From NCBI RefSeq assembly GCF_001293125.1, contig NZ_CP009312.1:62001-126000 (forward strand): 64,000 bases of DNA. Direction: 5' to 3'. The notes under the pieces are model-generated. The model was not told the DNA's origin and made no database searches. It worked only from the letters and a program-made list of their open reading frames with translations. This DNA comes from Lawsonella clevelandensis (GTDB lineage Bacteria > Actinomycetota > Actinomycetes > Mycobacteriales > Mycobacteriaceae). Below are positions 41,866-52,402 of this stretch, in pieces (positions within the stretch are counted from its first letter, which is position 1; the number at the start of each line of letters is the position of its first letter). Made by a program: the position numbers and the translations under genes.

Positions 41866-42999
41866 TTAGGCGTGGTTCGCTAATGCCGCAGCCACATCGC
41901 GAGCGTGCTGAGCAAGCTCAGCGTCCTCCCAGTACTCTGCCAGCGTACCAAGCTGGCGAAGTATGCGAATGGCGAGAGACCGAAGAATGATTTCCGTGCC
42001 CGCATTATCTTTACCCGTTGCATGTTCGAAGTCGCTGTCTTCATCAAGAACCCAGCTCACACTCAACCATGCCCAGGTAAGCGCGCCATCGAGAATGCGT
42101 TTGTGGGACGACTGCGGACGACGCATCCGGGGCCACATCGCATCCACCTGCTCTACCCAGGTCTGAGTAACAGCGTCAATTTCCTCAGTGGTCAGTTGAT
42201 ATCCGCGCAAATCGGAGGGGAACCCCAGCAGAATTGCTGCAACATCAACCCCAATATCTCGATATCCGCAGAACGCGAAGTCCAATAGTTGCACATTATG
42301 TTGTGTGACGAGAATATTTTCCGGGATCAGCTCTGCCGCGCTAAAGGCACGATAACTTCCTTGAACTGCGCGTTTCACGCTGCGCTTCCCCCGGTCCTGG
42401 ACAGACTCAGCCAGGTGAATTCCCAACTTTTCCCGCAACAACAGAGGGACACCCTCTAGTGTGTCTGCCAAAAGATGTGAGGAAAATGGCACGACGAGAC
42501 CAGGAGTCTTTGCCTGTGCACGATGGAGCAAGGCATGGAAATCGTCTTCTCGGCCAGCAGTAGATACTTGCATCGTGCCAATATGTGCTGCCAGGTCCCG
42601 TAACGCAGTCAGTGTTGCAGCAGTATGTGCACCGTGGTTAAAGACATCGTGAAGAGTGCGGGTGTTCCCTACATCCGAGAGAACGAACGCTCGTTCAGCA
42701 AAGTCGTAGGCAATAAGTTCTGGCCCAAAACTGTCTGGGGTACCGAGTGAGCCCACAAACTGATAGCCCACAATTTCGCGAAGCAATAGCCCGTCGCGTT
42801 CTTCCCCACGGTCGGGGAATACCTTCACGACGACTTTTCGAGATGGAAGAAATGGACTATCGGTGGTTATGCCACGAACGAGAATGGCGTCGGAATCCGA
42901 CTCGATACGCTCGGTGTGCGAAAGAGTAACCGGGCTGCCAACCCGGGCACTGAGAATTCGCTCACCGAGCGCTATCGCGTCATCAACAGTGTTAGTCAT
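41866..42999 (-). CDS. Aminoglycoside phosphotransferase-like (kinase-fold) protein with degenerate catalytic loop
   Basis: The 377-residue protein looks like a protein-kinase/APH fold: a candidate ATP Lys at 59 (RKVVVKVF), helix Glu at 75 (LLLREIVGY), PENIL with Asn228, and LLDF with metal-binding Asp240 followed by the APH-like [14 protein letters not shown]. The usual HGD of the catalytic loop reads Ala221-Ala222-Glu223, so the catalytic Asp is replaced. The ATG 42999 overlaps the aspS stop by eight bases. Substrate and activity are unknown; such genes sit beside aspS in related genera. Confidence 0.7.
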   Translation of the reverse strand: MTNTVDDAIALGERILSARVGSPVTLSHTERIESDSDAILVRGITTDSPFLPSRKVVVKVFPDRGEERDGLLLREIVGYQFVGSLGTPDSFGPELIAYDFAERAFVLSDVGNTRTLHDVFNHGAHTAATLTALRDLAAHIGTMQVSTAGREDDFHALLHRAQAKTPGLVVPFSSHLLADTLEGVPLLLREKLGIHLAESVQDRGKRSVKRAVQGSYRAFSAAELIPENILVTQHNVQLLDFAFCGYRDIGVDVAAILLGFPSDLRGYQLTTEEIDAVTQTWVEQVDAMWPRMRRPQSSHKRILDGALTWAWLSVSWVLDEDSDFEHATGKDNAGTEIILRSLAIRILRQLGTLAEYWEDAELAQHARDVAAALANHA

Positions 43000-44800
43000 T
43001 GTCCTTAGTAGCTTCACGCTTCTCTCCGCGATCTCCGGACCGGACCGGCTTCGCGTCGATCCCAGATTCCTTACGCTGCTGAGGAGTAATGGGAGCGGGA
43101 GCGTTCGTCAGCGGGTCGACACCGCCACCTGACTTAGGGAAGGCGATGACGTCTCGGATAGACTCTTCGCCTGCCAGCAACGCGGTAATACGGTCCCAAC
43201 CGAAGGCCATCCCACCGTGCGGCGGCGCACCATATTTGAAGGCATCGAGAAGGAAGCCGAACTTCTCCTGTGCTTCCGGCTCACCGATACCCATCACTTT
43301 AAAGACACGCTCCTGTACGTCGCGTCGATGGATACGGATGGAACCGCCACCGATTTCATTGCCATTGCAGACAATGTCGTAGGCGTACGCCAGCGCAGTG
43401 CCGGGATCCGTGTCAAAGGTATCCATAGACTCCGGCTTCGGAGAAGTAAATGCGTGATGGACAGCAGTCCATGCAGAGTTGCCCAAAGCGACGTCACCGG
43501 AAGCGGTAGCGTCCGCAGAGGGTTCAAAGAGCGGTGCGTCGACAACCCACGTAAAGGCCCAGTCACCGTCCTTGATAAGACCAAGCTTCTTAGCAATCTC
43601 GTTGCGAGCGGCACCCAGCAGAGCCCGTGAGGACTTTGCGTCACCGGCAGCGAAGAAAATGCAGTCGCCTGGCTCAGCGTTCACATGAGCTGCGATGCCT
43701 TCACGCTCTTCAACAGAGATGTTCTTCGCAACAGGGCCAGACAGCTCTCCATCCTCGCCCACCAGAATGTAGGCGAGTCCCTTGGCACCACGCTGCTTTG
43801 CCCACTCTTGCCAGGCGTCAAGCTGACGACGAGGCTGAGAAGCTCCGCCCTTCATGACGACAGCACCCACGTAGGGGTTCTGGAATACCCGGAAGGGTGT
43901 GTTCTGGAAGAAGTCAGTACACTCCACGATCTGAATATCGAAACGCAGGTCAGGCTTGTCGGAACCGTAGAGACGCATAGCATCTGCATATGTCATGCGC
44001 GGGATGGGAGTAGTGATCTCGTAGCCAATGAGCTTCCACAGGTTGACGAGAATCTCTTCAGCCAAGGCAATGATGTCTTCCTGGTCGATAAAACTCATCT
44101 CGATATCAAGCTGCGTGAACTCGGGCTGCCGGTCAGCACGGAAGTCCTCGTCGCGGTAGCAGCGAGCAATCTGGTAATAACGCTCCATACCAGCGACCAT
44201 CAGTAGCTGTTTAAATAGCTGCGGTGACTGTGGCAACGCATAGAACGTGCCCGGTTGAAGACGTGCCGGCACGAGGAAGTCACGAGCACCTTCAGGAGTG
44301 GACCGCGTCATGGTCGGAGTTTCGATCTCCACGAAGTCGTGCTTCGCTAGTACCTCACGTGCAGCAGCGTTGACTTTAGAGCGCAGCCGGAGATCGTAAG
44401 CAGGCTGATCACGCCGTAGGTCAAGATACCGGTAGCGGAGCCGAACTTCTTCACCAGGCTCATCATCAAGCTGGAACGGCAGCGGCGCGCAACTGTTGAG
44501 AACTTCCAGTTCTGCGACATTAACCTCAATCTCGCCGGAAGCTAGGTTCGGGTTCTCAGACCCCTCCGGACGAGCCTCCACGACACCAGTAACCTTGATG
44601 CAGTACTCAGAGCGCAGGTGGTGGGCTTGTTCTGCGACTGTGGAATTGCGGAACACCACCTGGGCGATGCCCGAGGAGTCCCGCAGATCCACGAAAATAA
44701 CGCCACCGTGGTCACGGCGACGAGCAACCCAACCAGCGAGGGTAACAGTCTGTCCAGTAGCAGCGGCGTTCAGTTCGCCGGCGAAATGCGTGCGCAGCAC
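42992..44800 (-). CDS. aspS: Aspartyl-tRNA synthetase
   Basis: Class II synthetase for tRNA-Asp (possibly also tRNA-Asn in species using GatCAB). The 602 residues comprise an N-terminal OB-fold anticodon domain ([21 protein letters not shown]), motif 2 [19 protein letters not shown] with LDIEMSF, the bacterial GAD insert (about 290-420) and motif 3 [16 protein letters not shown]. The start is GTG with GGAAGGA. It is divergent from the metalloprotease gene across a 229-base promoter region with no visible RNA gene. Confidence 0.97.
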   Translation of the reverse strand: MLRTHFAGELNAAATGQTVTLAGWVARRRDHGGVIFVDLRDSSGIAQVVFRNSTVAEQAHHLRSEYCIKVTGVVEARPEGSENPNLASGEIEVNVAELEVLNSCAPLPFQLDDEPGEEVRLRYRYLDLRRDQPAYDLRLRSKVNAAAREVLAKHDFVEIETPTMTRSTPEGARDFLVPARLQPGTFYALPQSPQLFKQLLMVAGMERYYQIARCYRDEDFRADRQPEFTQLDIEMSFIDQEDIIALAEEILVNLWKLIGYEITTPIPRMTYADAMRLYGSDKPDLRFDIQIVECTDFFQNTPFRVFQNPYVGAVVMKGGASQPRRQLDAWQEWAKQRGAKGLAYILVGEDGELSGPVAKNISVEEREGIAAHVNAEPGDCIFFAAGDAKSSRALLGAARNEIAKKLGLIKDGDWAFTWVVDAPLFEPSADATASGDVALGNSAWTAVHHAFTSPKPESMDTFDTDPGTALAYAYDIVCNGNEIGGGSIRIHRRDVQERVFKVMGIGEPEAQEKFGFLLDAFKYGAPPHGGMAFGWDRITALLAGEESIRDVIAFPKSGGGVDPLTNAPAPITPQQRKESGIDAKPVRSGDRGEKREATKDND

Positions 44801-45029
44801 GAGAATCCTTCCATGCTGAAAGTTATCAAAAAGCCTTAGGCATACGTTGACCTAGTCTACTCGTTTCCCTGCAGGCAGCCGAACTCACTTCGTCCGCCTC
44901 ACCATAATTTTGTAGAAGAGTTTGCCGGTTTGAGAAGCATGTTCGCGCCCGCACATTAGTTGCGGATCCTCTCCGCAGTAGCCCGTCAATCGGGTAATTT
45001 CATCTGCAGATAGTGCAAAGGAGCGCACA

Positions 45030-45932
45030 ATGACTTTCCAAACTGGCGGTAACCTCTCTGGTGGCCGAGTCTCTGCAGGTGGAGGCCGTGGCGGACTCGT
45101 TATTGGAGGCGGGCTAGGGACTATTGCTCTTGTCCTGGTAGCAGTATTCTTTGGGGTGGATCCACAAGCTATTCTGCCTGCTATCCAGGGCAGTGAGGGT
45201 TCTCAGCAAAACGCTGCTGCGGTCCAAGACCTGCAGAATCGTATTGACCGCTGTAAGAAGAGCGACTCGGCAGCGGCAAACGAGGATCCTGTCTGCCGTA
45301 TTGTGGCGACAACGATCAGCGTGGATGCCATTTGGGGGGAACAGCTCCCCCGCCAAATGGATACGCAATATCGACGTCCCAACACCGTCATCTTCGATCA
45401 AGCTGTGAATACCGCCTGTGGTACGGCAAGTGTTGAAACCGGGCCTTTCTATTGTTCAGGCGACAATACCGCCTACTTCGATCTGAGCTTTTTTGAGACG
45501 ATGCTGACCCGTTTGGGAGGTGTCAATGCGCCAGCCGCGCAGGAATATGTGGTTGCCCACGAATACGGTCACCATGTCCAAAATGTTCTTGGCTGGTTGA
45601 CTCAAGACCGTATGCGCAGCAGTGGCCCTAATTCCTCACAAGTTCATCTCGAACTGGAAGCAGACTGTTTTGCGGGCCTGTGGTTCCACTATGCGTCTCG
45701 TCCTGGCAACCAGCCTTCTGACGCACCAATGTTGAAACCGCTCACCAATGACGAATTGCAATCGATTAGGGTCACTGCCCAAGCGATTGGTGACGATGCT
45801 ATCCAGGAAGGTGCTGGTCAGCAGGTAAATCCCGAAAGATGGACCCACGGGTCATCACAGCAACGCCTCAATGCTTTCATGACGGGCTATAACAATGGGT
45901 CTATAGAGCGGTGCCACGCTTTAGGACGTTAG
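45030..45932 (+). CDS. Membrane-anchored neutral zinc metallopeptidase (YpfJ family)
   Basis: One of two plus-strand genes. The 300-residue protein has a Gly-rich N-terminus, one membrane helix (about 22-42) and an outside-facing peptidase domain with VAHEYGHHVQ (His177, Glu178, His181) and a third ligand in ELEADCFAGLW (Glu210). Four Cys in the domain may form disulfides. The ATG is preceded by AAAGGAG. The family is widespread but its substrate is not known. It is divergent from aspS and convergent with hisS. Confidence 0.88.
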   Translation: MTFQTGGNLSGGRVSAGGGRGGLVIGGGLGTIALVLVAVFFGVDPQAILPAIQGSEGSQQNAAAVQDLQNRIDRCKKSDSAAANEDPVCRIVATTISVDAIWGEQLPRQMDTQYRRPNTVIFDQAVNTACGTASVETGPFYCSGDNTAYFDLSFFETMLTRLGGVNAPAAQEYVVAHEYGHHVQNVLGWLTQDRMRSSGPNSSQVHLELEADCFAGLWFHYASRPGNQPSDAPMLKPLTNDELQSIRVTAQAIGDDAIQEGAGQQVNPERWTHGSSQQRLNAFMTGYNNGSIERCHALGR

Positions 45933-45962
45933 CACCACACGTGTGAACTTAAGAACGAGAAA

Positions 45963-45998
45963 ACGAGGTGGGTAGCGTATTACGTCTACCCACCTCGT
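45963..45998. terminator. Bidirectional terminator between metallopeptidase and hisS
   Basis: Arms ACGAGGTGGGTAG (45963-45975) and its exact complement (45986-45998) with a 10-base loop that can extend the stem. On the minus strand the stem is followed by TTTTCTCG. It lies between two convergent genes, 30 bases after the plus-strand stop and 40 bases after the hisS stop, so it can serve both. Confidence 0.8.
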
Positions 45999-46038
45999 CA
46001 TGAACAACTCAACTAGTAAGGATCAACCTACCAGGCTT

Positions 46039-47319
46039 TCACGCCTGAAGTGTACGCGACACCGTTGAAGTTACCTCGGATTGCACAACCTCATGCTGTT
46101 CACCCGTACGGAGATCCTTCACCACTACCGTTCCATTAGCCATCTCATTCTCTCCAACGACCAGCGCAAGAACGGCACCAGACTTATCGGCGGCTTTGAA
46201 CGCCCCCTTCATCCCACGTGACCCAAACACCATATCGGTACGAATACCGGCTCCACGGATATCAGCAAGAAGTGGTATCAACGTTTCTTTTGCTGCCTCG
46301 CCCAGCGGGACGCCGAATACTTCACAGTGTGCCTCCGAGCCTGGTACGCATCCTTCTTCTTGGCAGGCCAAAAGAATACGGTCGACACCCAGCCCAAAAC
46401 CAATTCCAGAGAGAGGCTGACCGCCAAGTACTTCCATTAGTCCGTCATAGCGGCCCCCACCACCAATGCCAGATTGTGCGCCCAGCCCATCATGAACAAA
46501 CTCAAAAGTTGTCTTGGTGTAGTAGTCGAGGCCGCGGACCATCCGCGAATTCACGACATAGTCAACACCCACCGTGTCGAGAATACGCAGTACAGACTCA
46601 AAGTGGTGACGGCACTCGTCGGAAAGATAATCCAGCATGAGCGGAGCGTCAGCGGTCATCTCCCGTACCTCAGGACGTTTGTCGTCCAATACCCGCAGTG
46701 GGTTAATCTCCGCCCGCCGACGAGTCTCCTCATCTAGCGGTAGGTCGAACAGAAATGCCTGCAGGGATTCCCGGTAGGCCGGTCGACAGGTCTGGTCACC
46801 CAAGCTTGTCAGCTCAAGACGATACCCCCGCAGGCCCAAGCTTCGCAGCGCACTGTCTGCCATCGAGATAACTTCTGCGTCCAAAGCAGGGTCATCGACG
46901 CCAATAGCTTCTGCGCCAACTTGTTGGAGCTGCCGGTAGCGGCCTGCCTGCGGACGTTCGTAACGGAAGAATGGCCCAGCATAGGTGAGCTTGAGGGGAA
47001 GCTGACCACGGTCAAGATTGTGTTCAATCACAGAACGCATAACTCCGGCCGTTCCCTCCGGACGAAGTGTTAGTGAGCGGCCAGAACGATCAGAGAAGGT
47101 GTACATCTCTTTCGTCACCACGTCGGTAGATTCACCGACCCCACGAGCGAATAGACCAGTATCTTCAAACATCGGAAGTTCGATGTGTGAATAGCCGTAG
47201 TTTCGGATGGTAGTGATAAGAGTCTCGCGGACAGCCTGGAAGTGCGCCGACAGTGGAGGGACGTACTCGGGCACGCCTTTGGGAGCTCGAAATGATACGG
47301 CAGCTGATCCTTTAGCCAT
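46039..47319 (-). CDS. hisS: Histidyl-tRNA synthetase
   Basis: Class II synthetase. The 426-residue protein has [10 protein letters not shown], motif 2 [19 protein letters not shown], the histidine loop [14 protein letters not shown] and GGGGRYDGL, and the C-terminal anticodon-binding domain ending [13 protein letters not shown] place the start at ATG 47319; a GTG at 47325 with GAAAG upstream is also possible. It follows the MBL hydrolase by about 60 bases and ends at the shared hairpin. Confidence 0.96.
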   Translation of the reverse strand: MAKGSAAVSFRAPKGVPEYVPPLSAHFQAVRETLITTIRNYGYSHIELPMFEDTGLFARGVGESTDVVTKEMYTFSDRSGRSLTLRPEGTAGVMRSVIEHNLDRGQLPLKLTYAGPFFRYERPQAGRYRQLQQVGAEAIGVDDPALDAEVISMADSALRSLGLRGYRLELTSLGDQTCRPAYRESLQAFLFDLPLDEETRRRAEINPLRVLDDKRPEVREMTADAPLMLDYLSDECRHHFESVLRILDTVGVDYVVNSRMVRGLDYYTKTTFEFVHDGLGAQSGIGGGGRYDGLMEVLGGQPLSGIGFGLGVDRILLACQEEGCVPGSEAHCEVFGVPLGEAAKETLIPLLADIRGAGIRTDMVFGSRGMKGAFKAADKSGAVLALVVGENEMANGTVVVKDLRTGEQHEVVQSEVTSTVSRTLQA

Positions 47320-47379
47320 CCTCACGTTCTTTCTTTTCAATAGCGATACTGCTGTCTATTATGTCGTATTCTGGTCGCT

Positions 47380-48042
47380 TTACCGGAAGCGACGCAGATA
47401 GACATTGTCGGCACGTTCGGCCGCCATCGTGCTGGTTTCTCCGTGTCCGGGGGCGACAAGTACGTCTCCGGGCAGCGGAATAAGCTCCCGCTCGATCGAA
47501 TCAAGCAAGGTCTGCGCATCGCCGCCAGGTAAATCAGTGCGTCCCACCGCCCCTTTAAACAGGGTATCTCCGGAAAAGAGGACCGTCGGGGCAGAAGAGC
47601 CATCAGAGATAAGCAAACCGACGCCACCCGGAGTATGTCCTGGCAACGGGAGCACCTTTACAGTGAGATCAGCCGCAGTAAACTCCTCGTCGCAATACGT
47701 GAAAAGACTCTCTGGTGCATGCCATGATGAGAAGGGGAAGAGTGTCGACAATGTCGGGCCAACTCCTGCCGCCGGGTCCTCCACCATAAACACATCGTCG
47801 CGGTGCACAATCACGGGAATCTCATACGTGGCTGACAACTCCGGGGTACTCCAGATATGGTCTGCGTGGCCATGGGTGAGGTAGATCCCTACCGGGTTCA
47901 GTCCGTTGTCACTAATGAGTTTGCACACCGGCGAATAGGCTTCCTGCCCCGGATCAATGATGATGCAGTCATCATTAGAATCACTTGCCACGATGTAGCA
48001 GTTCGTGCGGAAAGCGCCTGCGGGAAAAGTAGCGATCCTCAT
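47380..48042 (-). CDS. Metallo-beta-lactamase-fold hydrolase (glyoxalase II-like)
   Basis: The 220-residue protein has the binuclear metal motif THGHADH (His57, His59, Asp61, His62), later ligands in LPGHTPGG and FSGDTLF, and APGHGETS at the end, the full MBL set. Proteins of this type hydrolyse thioesters such as S-lactoylglutathione, but the true substrate here is uncertain since Mycobacteriales use mycothiol. GAGGT precedes the ATG at 48042. It is upstream of hisS, as in relatives, and divergent from the cyclophilin. Confidence 0.88.
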   Translation of the reverse strand: MRIATFPAGAFRTNCYIVASDSNDDCIIIDPGQEAYSPVCKLISDNGLNPVGIYLTHGHADHIWSTPELSATYEIPVIVHRDDVFMVEDPAAGVGPTLSTLFPFSSWHAPESLFTYCDEEFTAADLTVKVLPLPGHTPGGVGLLISDGSSAPTVLFSGDTLFKGAVGRTDLPGGDAQTLLDSIERELIPLPGDVLVAPGHGETSTMAAERADNVYLRRFR

Positions 48043-48150
48043 ACGGACCTCTTTTCTGGAACATAAGGGCAATCACCCTTCACCAACATGGTCATTTTAA
48101 GACTTTGCGGTAGTCTTCTAGTGTCTACGTCTGTTGTGAAAGGACGCCTA

Positions 48151-49329
48151 GTGGCTGTATACGACAAGAATAATACTGGCGCCGGGGACAAACCCGAAGA
48201 CAAACTCGACAGCATGGTAGAAGCCGGAGAGAATGTCGCTTCCGCCGATGACGCTGCTGCCAAAGCTGCACAACGCCGCATTGCCGCCCGCGAACGACTC
48301 GAAGCGAAGATCGCAGAAGATGCTGCTGCTGAGCGTCGTCGCCGCCGCAATATTGCCCTCATCATCACATCCATTGTGGTGGTCATTGCTCTCATAGTGG
48401 CGATCGTCCTCATCGTGAACAAGGTGAAAGACGATAAAGCTCGTGAGGAAGCAGCTGAAGCTGCCAAATGGGCTAGCTGCCAGTGGGGTCCTTCCGAAGA
48501 AGTACCTGATCTTGTTAAGGCGTACACCGATCAGAAGAAGCAATTGGAAGATCAGTGGAAGCAGATGCAGTCTCAGCTGGCACAGGAGGACGCTACCCAG
48601 CAGGAGGAGACGCGGAAGCAATACAACGAGCGTATTGCCCAAATTGATGCTCAGCTTGCCTACGCTCCGACTGTGAAGAACCTGCTTGACACGAAGAGCC
48701 GGAAGGTCGCTGCGCCGGTTAACGGTACTTACCCCCGCACGGGCAAGACCATCACCACACTGAAGACCTCTGCCGGCGACCTGCAGGTAAATCTGATCCA
48801 CCGGCATGCAGCCTGCAACGATGCTGCTTTCAAGAAGCTTATTGAGGCTAAGTACTTCAACAACACCCCCTGCCACCGCATGACTAATTCGCAAGGCTTT
48901 AACGTCATCCAATGTGGTGACCCCACCGGTACCGGTATGGGTGGACCTGGCTTCTACTCTGTTGACGAGCGTCCGGATTACCTTATTACCGCTGCTGGCG
49001 AAGAGGCCGGTATGCAGGCACAAACGGTGACCTACCCCAAGGGCACTGTTGCAGTGGCTAATTCTGGCCCCAACACCGGCGGTGGCCAATTCTTCATTGT
49101 TCTTGCTGATTCACAGCTTCCCCCGAACTACACTGTTGTTGGCACCGTAGCTACTAAGGACTACCCGGTTCTTGACAAAATTAAGGGTTATGGCGTGACG
49201 GTCGCTCCGGGCACTGTCGCTCCTTCTGATGGAAAGGTTACTGACGGTGCTCCCGCGACTCCGGTTGAGATCGAGTCTTGGAGTGTTGTGAAGACCGTTG
49301 GTGTTGAACAGCCAAAGAAGAAGGACTAA
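48151..49329 (+). CDS. Membrane-anchored cyclophilin-type peptidyl-prolyl isomerase
   Basis: Folds proline-containing proteins outside the membrane. The 392-residue protein has an acidic/Ala-rich cytoplasmic N-terminus, a basic stop (AERRRRR), one membrane helix (about 67-90), a Gln/Glu-rich predicted coiled coil (about 120-172), and a cyclophilin domain (about 200-385) with FNNTPCHRMTNSQGFNVIQCG and NTGGGQFFIVLADS. The GTG start at 48151 has AAAGGA upstream. It is the homologue of the ppiB-like gene next to relA in mycobacteria; here too it converges on relA. Confidence 0.9.
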   Translation: MAVYDKNNTGAGDKPEDKLDSMVEAGENVASADDAAAKAAQRRIAARERLEAKIAEDAAAERRRRRNIALIITSIVVVIALIVAIVLIVNKVKDDKAREEAAEAAKWASCQWGPSEEVPDLVKAYTDQKKQLEDQWKQMQSQLAQEDATQQEETRKQYNERIAQIDAQLAYAPTVKNLLDTKSRKVAAPVNGTYPRTGKTITTLKTSAGDLQVNLIHRHAACNDAAFKKLIEAKYFNNTPCHRMTNSQGFNVIQCGDPTGTGMGGPGFYSVDERPDYLITAAGEEAGMQAQTVTYPKGTVAVANSGPNTGGGQFFIVLADSQLPPNYTVVGTVATKDYPVLDKIKGYGVTVAPGTVAPSDGKVTDGAPATPVEIESWSVVKTVGVEQPKKKD

Positions 49330-49370
49330 GGAGGACGCGCTAGCTACCAGCGCAACCCCATAACGTCAGA

Positions 49371-49418
49371 CACAGTACAGGGCGGCAGTACCGAAAGGTA
49401 CTGCCGCCCTGTACTGTG
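49371..49418. terminator. 22-bp GAAA-capped hairpin between convergent cyclophilin and relA
   Basis: Perfect arms 49371-49392 and 49397-49418 close on a GAAA tetraloop, an unusually stable structure. It lies 42 bases after the cyclophilin stop and 110 after the relA stop. There is no U-run on either side. It most likely blocks transcription from both directions. The rest of 49330-49528 shows no gene. Confidence 0.75.
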
Positions 49419-49528
49419 CACGGTGCATGACACCATCGCTGCAAAGACCGCTCCATCTCAACAAGATGTGCGCGTTCACACGGACGTCACGAGTTTTTCA
49501 ATGCGCGAGCTACCGCAGTCTCACAAGG

Positions 49529-51814
49529 CTAGACACTATTGATGCGGTACACGTCATAGACACCTTCCACCTTGCGCACTGAGTTGAGAACAATGCTCAG
49601 TCGCTGCGGATCTCCAATTTGGAATGCCCATTTAGAGATTGCGACCCGGTCATCCAGCGTTTGTACCTGCGCGGAAATAACGTCTACTTTCGCTTCAGAG
49701 AGCGCTTGCGTCACATCGGAGAGCAGGCCCTGCCGATCAAGGGCTTCCACCTGTATACAGACGAGGAAGACAGCCGCAGAGGCGCTGGCCCACGCAACCT
49801 TCACCTCTCGGCTCTTATTACTTGCCAGCAGATGTTGGGCATTAGGGCAGTCTGCACGGTGGACAGACACAGAGCCCGTGCGGGTGATATAGCCGACGAT
49901 GGCATCTCCCGGCACCGGTGTGCAGCATTTCGATAGTTTTACGCTGATACCAGGTATACCGTCGACCAGTACACCGGCGTCGTCCGTGGTTTTTACGGCG
50001 CGATGTGAGGTTCGGAAAGCGGTACGCTCGGTCAGTGTTTCTTCTGCTTCCTCCATGGTCCCAAAAAGTGCAACCAGGCGGCTGACAACGTGCCCTGCTG
50101 TAATATTGCCGCTGCCGACAGCGCTATAGAGCGCTGTTGCATCAGCCAAATTCAGGTCTTGAACAAGTTGTGCCATCGAGTCGTTATTCAGCAGACGGTG
50201 CAGAGGCAGACCGCCACGTCGAATCTCGCGGGTAATCGCTTCCTTGCCGGCTTCGATATTTTCTTCCCGGCGTTCTTTAGCGAACCATTGACGGATCTTT
50301 GTCTTCGCGCGGCCAGAAACAACAAACTGTGTCCAATCTCGGCTCGGTCCTGCACTGGGATCTTTCGAGGTAAACACCTCAATAACGTCACCGTTTTTAA
50401 GTTTATTTTCTAGCGGTACGAGTTTCCCATTGACCTTCGCCCCAATGCAGTGGTGGCCTACTTCGGTATGTACCGCGTAGGCGAAGTCAATAGGGGTGGA
50501 ACCGGCAGGCAAAGTGATAACGTCGCCTTTAGGGGTGAAAACAAAAATCTCTTTCACAGCCAAGTCGTAGCGAAGAGATTCAAGGAACTCGCCTGGGTCG
50601 GCGGCCTCTCGCTGCCAGTCAAGGAGCTGACGCATCCACGCCATTCGGTCCAGTTCCCCGGAGTCACCACGGTGACTTCCCTTGGTTTCTTTGTAACGCC
50701 AGTGCGCCGCAATGCCATACTCGGCAGTTTGATGCATCTCTTGGGTACGAATTTGTACCTCGAGTGGTTTACCTTCTGGGCCCACAACTGTGGTATGCAG
50801 AGATTGGTAAACGCCAAAGCGCGGTTGAGCAATATAGTCTTTGAAGCGGCCTGGCATGGGCTGCCAAAGGGAGTGGATGACACCAACTGCGGCATAACAG
50901 TCGCGTACATCATCACAAATAACGCGGACACCTACCAAGTCGTAGATATCGTTAAACTCGCGTCCTCGTACCACCATCTTCTGGTAGATGGACCAATAAT
51001 GCTTGGGACGCCCATAAACATTTGCTTGAATATTTGAGACTTTGAGTGTGCTTTCAATTTCCTCGATAACCTGTGCTAGGTAGCGCTCACGTGACGGGGC
51101 GCGTTCGCTGACGAGCCGCACGATTTCGTCATATTGACGCGGGTAGAGGATGCGGAAGCAGAGATCTTCAAGTTCCCATTTGACTGCGGCCATACCCAGT
51201 CGAGCTGCCAAAGGCGCGATAACATCGAGCGTCTGACGTGCCTTTGCGGCTTGCTTCTCAGGGGGGAGGAAACGCATAGTCCGCATATTATGAAGACGAT
51301 CCGCAACTTTGATGACGAGGACCCGTGGGTCTTGCGCCATTGCGATAATCATTTTTCGGATCGTTTCCGCTTCTGCGGCCGAACCCAATGCCACCCGATC
51401 AAGTTTGGTGACACCGTCAACCATAGCAGCGATTTCTTCACCGAAATCAGCAGTCAGTTCTTCCAACGTGTACTCGGTGTCTTCAACTGTGTCGTGCAGT
51501 AATGCTGCTGCGAGCGTTGCCGTGTCCATGCCGATTTCAGCAGCGATCGTAGCAACTGCTAGAGGATGCGTAATGTAGGGATCCCCGGACTTCCGGTACA
51601 CCCCTTCATGAAGGCGCTCTGCGGTGGTATAGGCATGAATCAGAAGATCGACGTCTCCACCCGGATGGAAACCGTGGTGGACAGCAATGAGCGGCTCAAG
51701 TGCGGGAGGTATAGTACTGCGATTACCAATCATGCGGCGGGCAAACCGTGCGCGCACACTATGGGAGGAGAATCCTCCCCATTGAGCAGCAGACGGGTTG
51801 TCTTTATCGGCCAT
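49529..51814 (-). CDS. relA: Bifunctional (p)ppGpp synthetase/hydrolase Rel
   Basis: Sets stringent-response alarmone levels. The 761-residue protein has an N-terminal HD hydrolase ([23 protein letters not shown]), a synthetase domain with [11 protein letters not shown] and [11 protein letters not shown] (the RxKD form typical of bifunctional Rel), a TGS domain ([16 protein letters not shown]), a Cys-containing zinc-finger-like region (KCCTPVPGD) and a C-terminal ACT domain. ATG 51814 has GGAGG ahead; it lies 48 bases after apt. Confidence 0.97.
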   Translation of the reverse strand: MADKDNPSAAQWGGFSSHSVRARFARRMIGNRSTIPPALEPLIAVHHGFHPGGDVDLLIHAYTTAERLHEGVYRKSGDPYITHPLAVATIAAEIGMDTATLAAALLHDTVEDTEYTLEELTADFGEEIAAMVDGVTKLDRVALGSAAEAETIRKMIIAMAQDPRVLVIKVADRLHNMRTMRFLPPEKQAAKARQTLDVIAPLAARLGMAAVKWELEDLCFRILYPRQYDEIVRLVSERAPSRERYLAQVIEEIESTLKVSNIQANVYGRPKHYWSIYQKMVVRGREFNDIYDLVGVRVICDDVRDCYAAVGVIHSLWQPMPGRFKDYIAQPRFGVYQSLHTTVVGPEGKPLEVQIRTQEMHQTAEYGIAAHWRYKETKGSHRGDSGELDRMAWMRQLLDWQREAADPGEFLESLRYDLAVKEIFVFTPKGDVITLPAGSTPIDFAYAVHTEVGHHCIGAKVNGKLVPLENKLKNGDVIEVFTSKDPSAGPSRDWTQFVVSGRAKTKIRQWFAKERREENIEAGKEAITREIRRGGLPLHRLLNNDSMAQLVQDLNLADATALYSAVGSGNITAGHVVSRLVALFGTMEEAEETLTERTAFRTSHRAVKTTDDAGVLVDGIPGISVKLSKCCTPVPGDAIVGYITRTGSVSVHRADCPNAQHLLASNKSREVKVAWASASAAVFLVCIQVEALDRQGLLSDVTQALSEAKVDVISAQVQTLDDRVAISKWAFQIGDPQRLSIVLNSVRKVEGVYDVYRINSV

Positions 51815-51862
51815 TGAAACCACCTCCGCCAGTTGCTGATTAAGGGCTAGATGCGCCTTATA

Positions 51863-52390
51863 TTACGCCGTTGTGATGGAGAATACCGGAAGGTCTGCCA
51901 GTTTAGATCGCCCGTTCAGTTCTGTGAGCTCAAGAATGGTGGCAAAGCCCGTCACCACTCCCCCAGCTTGTTCAATGAGCTCTAGTGCCGCTTGGGAGGT
52001 GCCACCAGTCGCCATCACATCATCGACAATAAAGATACGTTTCCCGGTGATATCCAATCCTTCAGCCGGGATCTCCAGTGCAGCCTCACCGTATTCGAGG
52101 CCGTAGTCAACGTGATGGACCGGTGAAGGAAGTTTCCCAGCTTTACGCAGTGCTAAGACTCCTACGTCCTTGAGCACGGCTACTCCGGCAGAAATGAGGA
52201 AGCCACGTGCATCTAGTCCTGCAATAATGTCAACTTCTCCTGCCCAGTCCGACATCTGCCGCATAATTCCGTTAAATATCTGGGGATCAGCAAGAACCGG
52301 CGTGAGGTCAGCGAAATGAACTCCTTCTTCGGGGAAGTCCGCAACCCAGCGGATGTTGTCTTGGATACGCTGCGCGAGCGTTGTTCCCAT
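51863..52390 (-). CDS. apt: Adenine phosphoribosyltransferase
   Basis: Salvages adenine to AMP with PRPP. The 175 residues contain DFPEEGVHFADLTPVL, GLDARGFLISAGVA and the PRPP loop IFIVDDVMATGGTSQAAL (about 120-137). AAAGGAG precedes the ATG. The order secF-lipoprotein-apt-relA is conserved in Mycobacteriales. Confidence 0.97.
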   Translation of the reverse strand: MGTTLAQRIQDNIRWVADFPEEGVHFADLTPVLADPQIFNGIMRQMSDWAGEVDIIAGLDARGFLISAGVAVLKDVGVLALRKAGKLPSPVHHVDYGLEYGEAALEIPAEGLDITGKRIFIVDDVMATGGTSQAALELIEQAGGVVTGFATILELTELNGRSKLADLPVFSITTA

Positions 52391-52402
52391 AAAAGTGCTC
52401 CT

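Noticed and set aside
48148-49089. Minus-strand open frame of 313 codons inside the cyclophilin gene
   Set aside because: The plus-strand frame encodes a clear membrane cyclophilin; the minus frame is Leu-rich shadow sequence.
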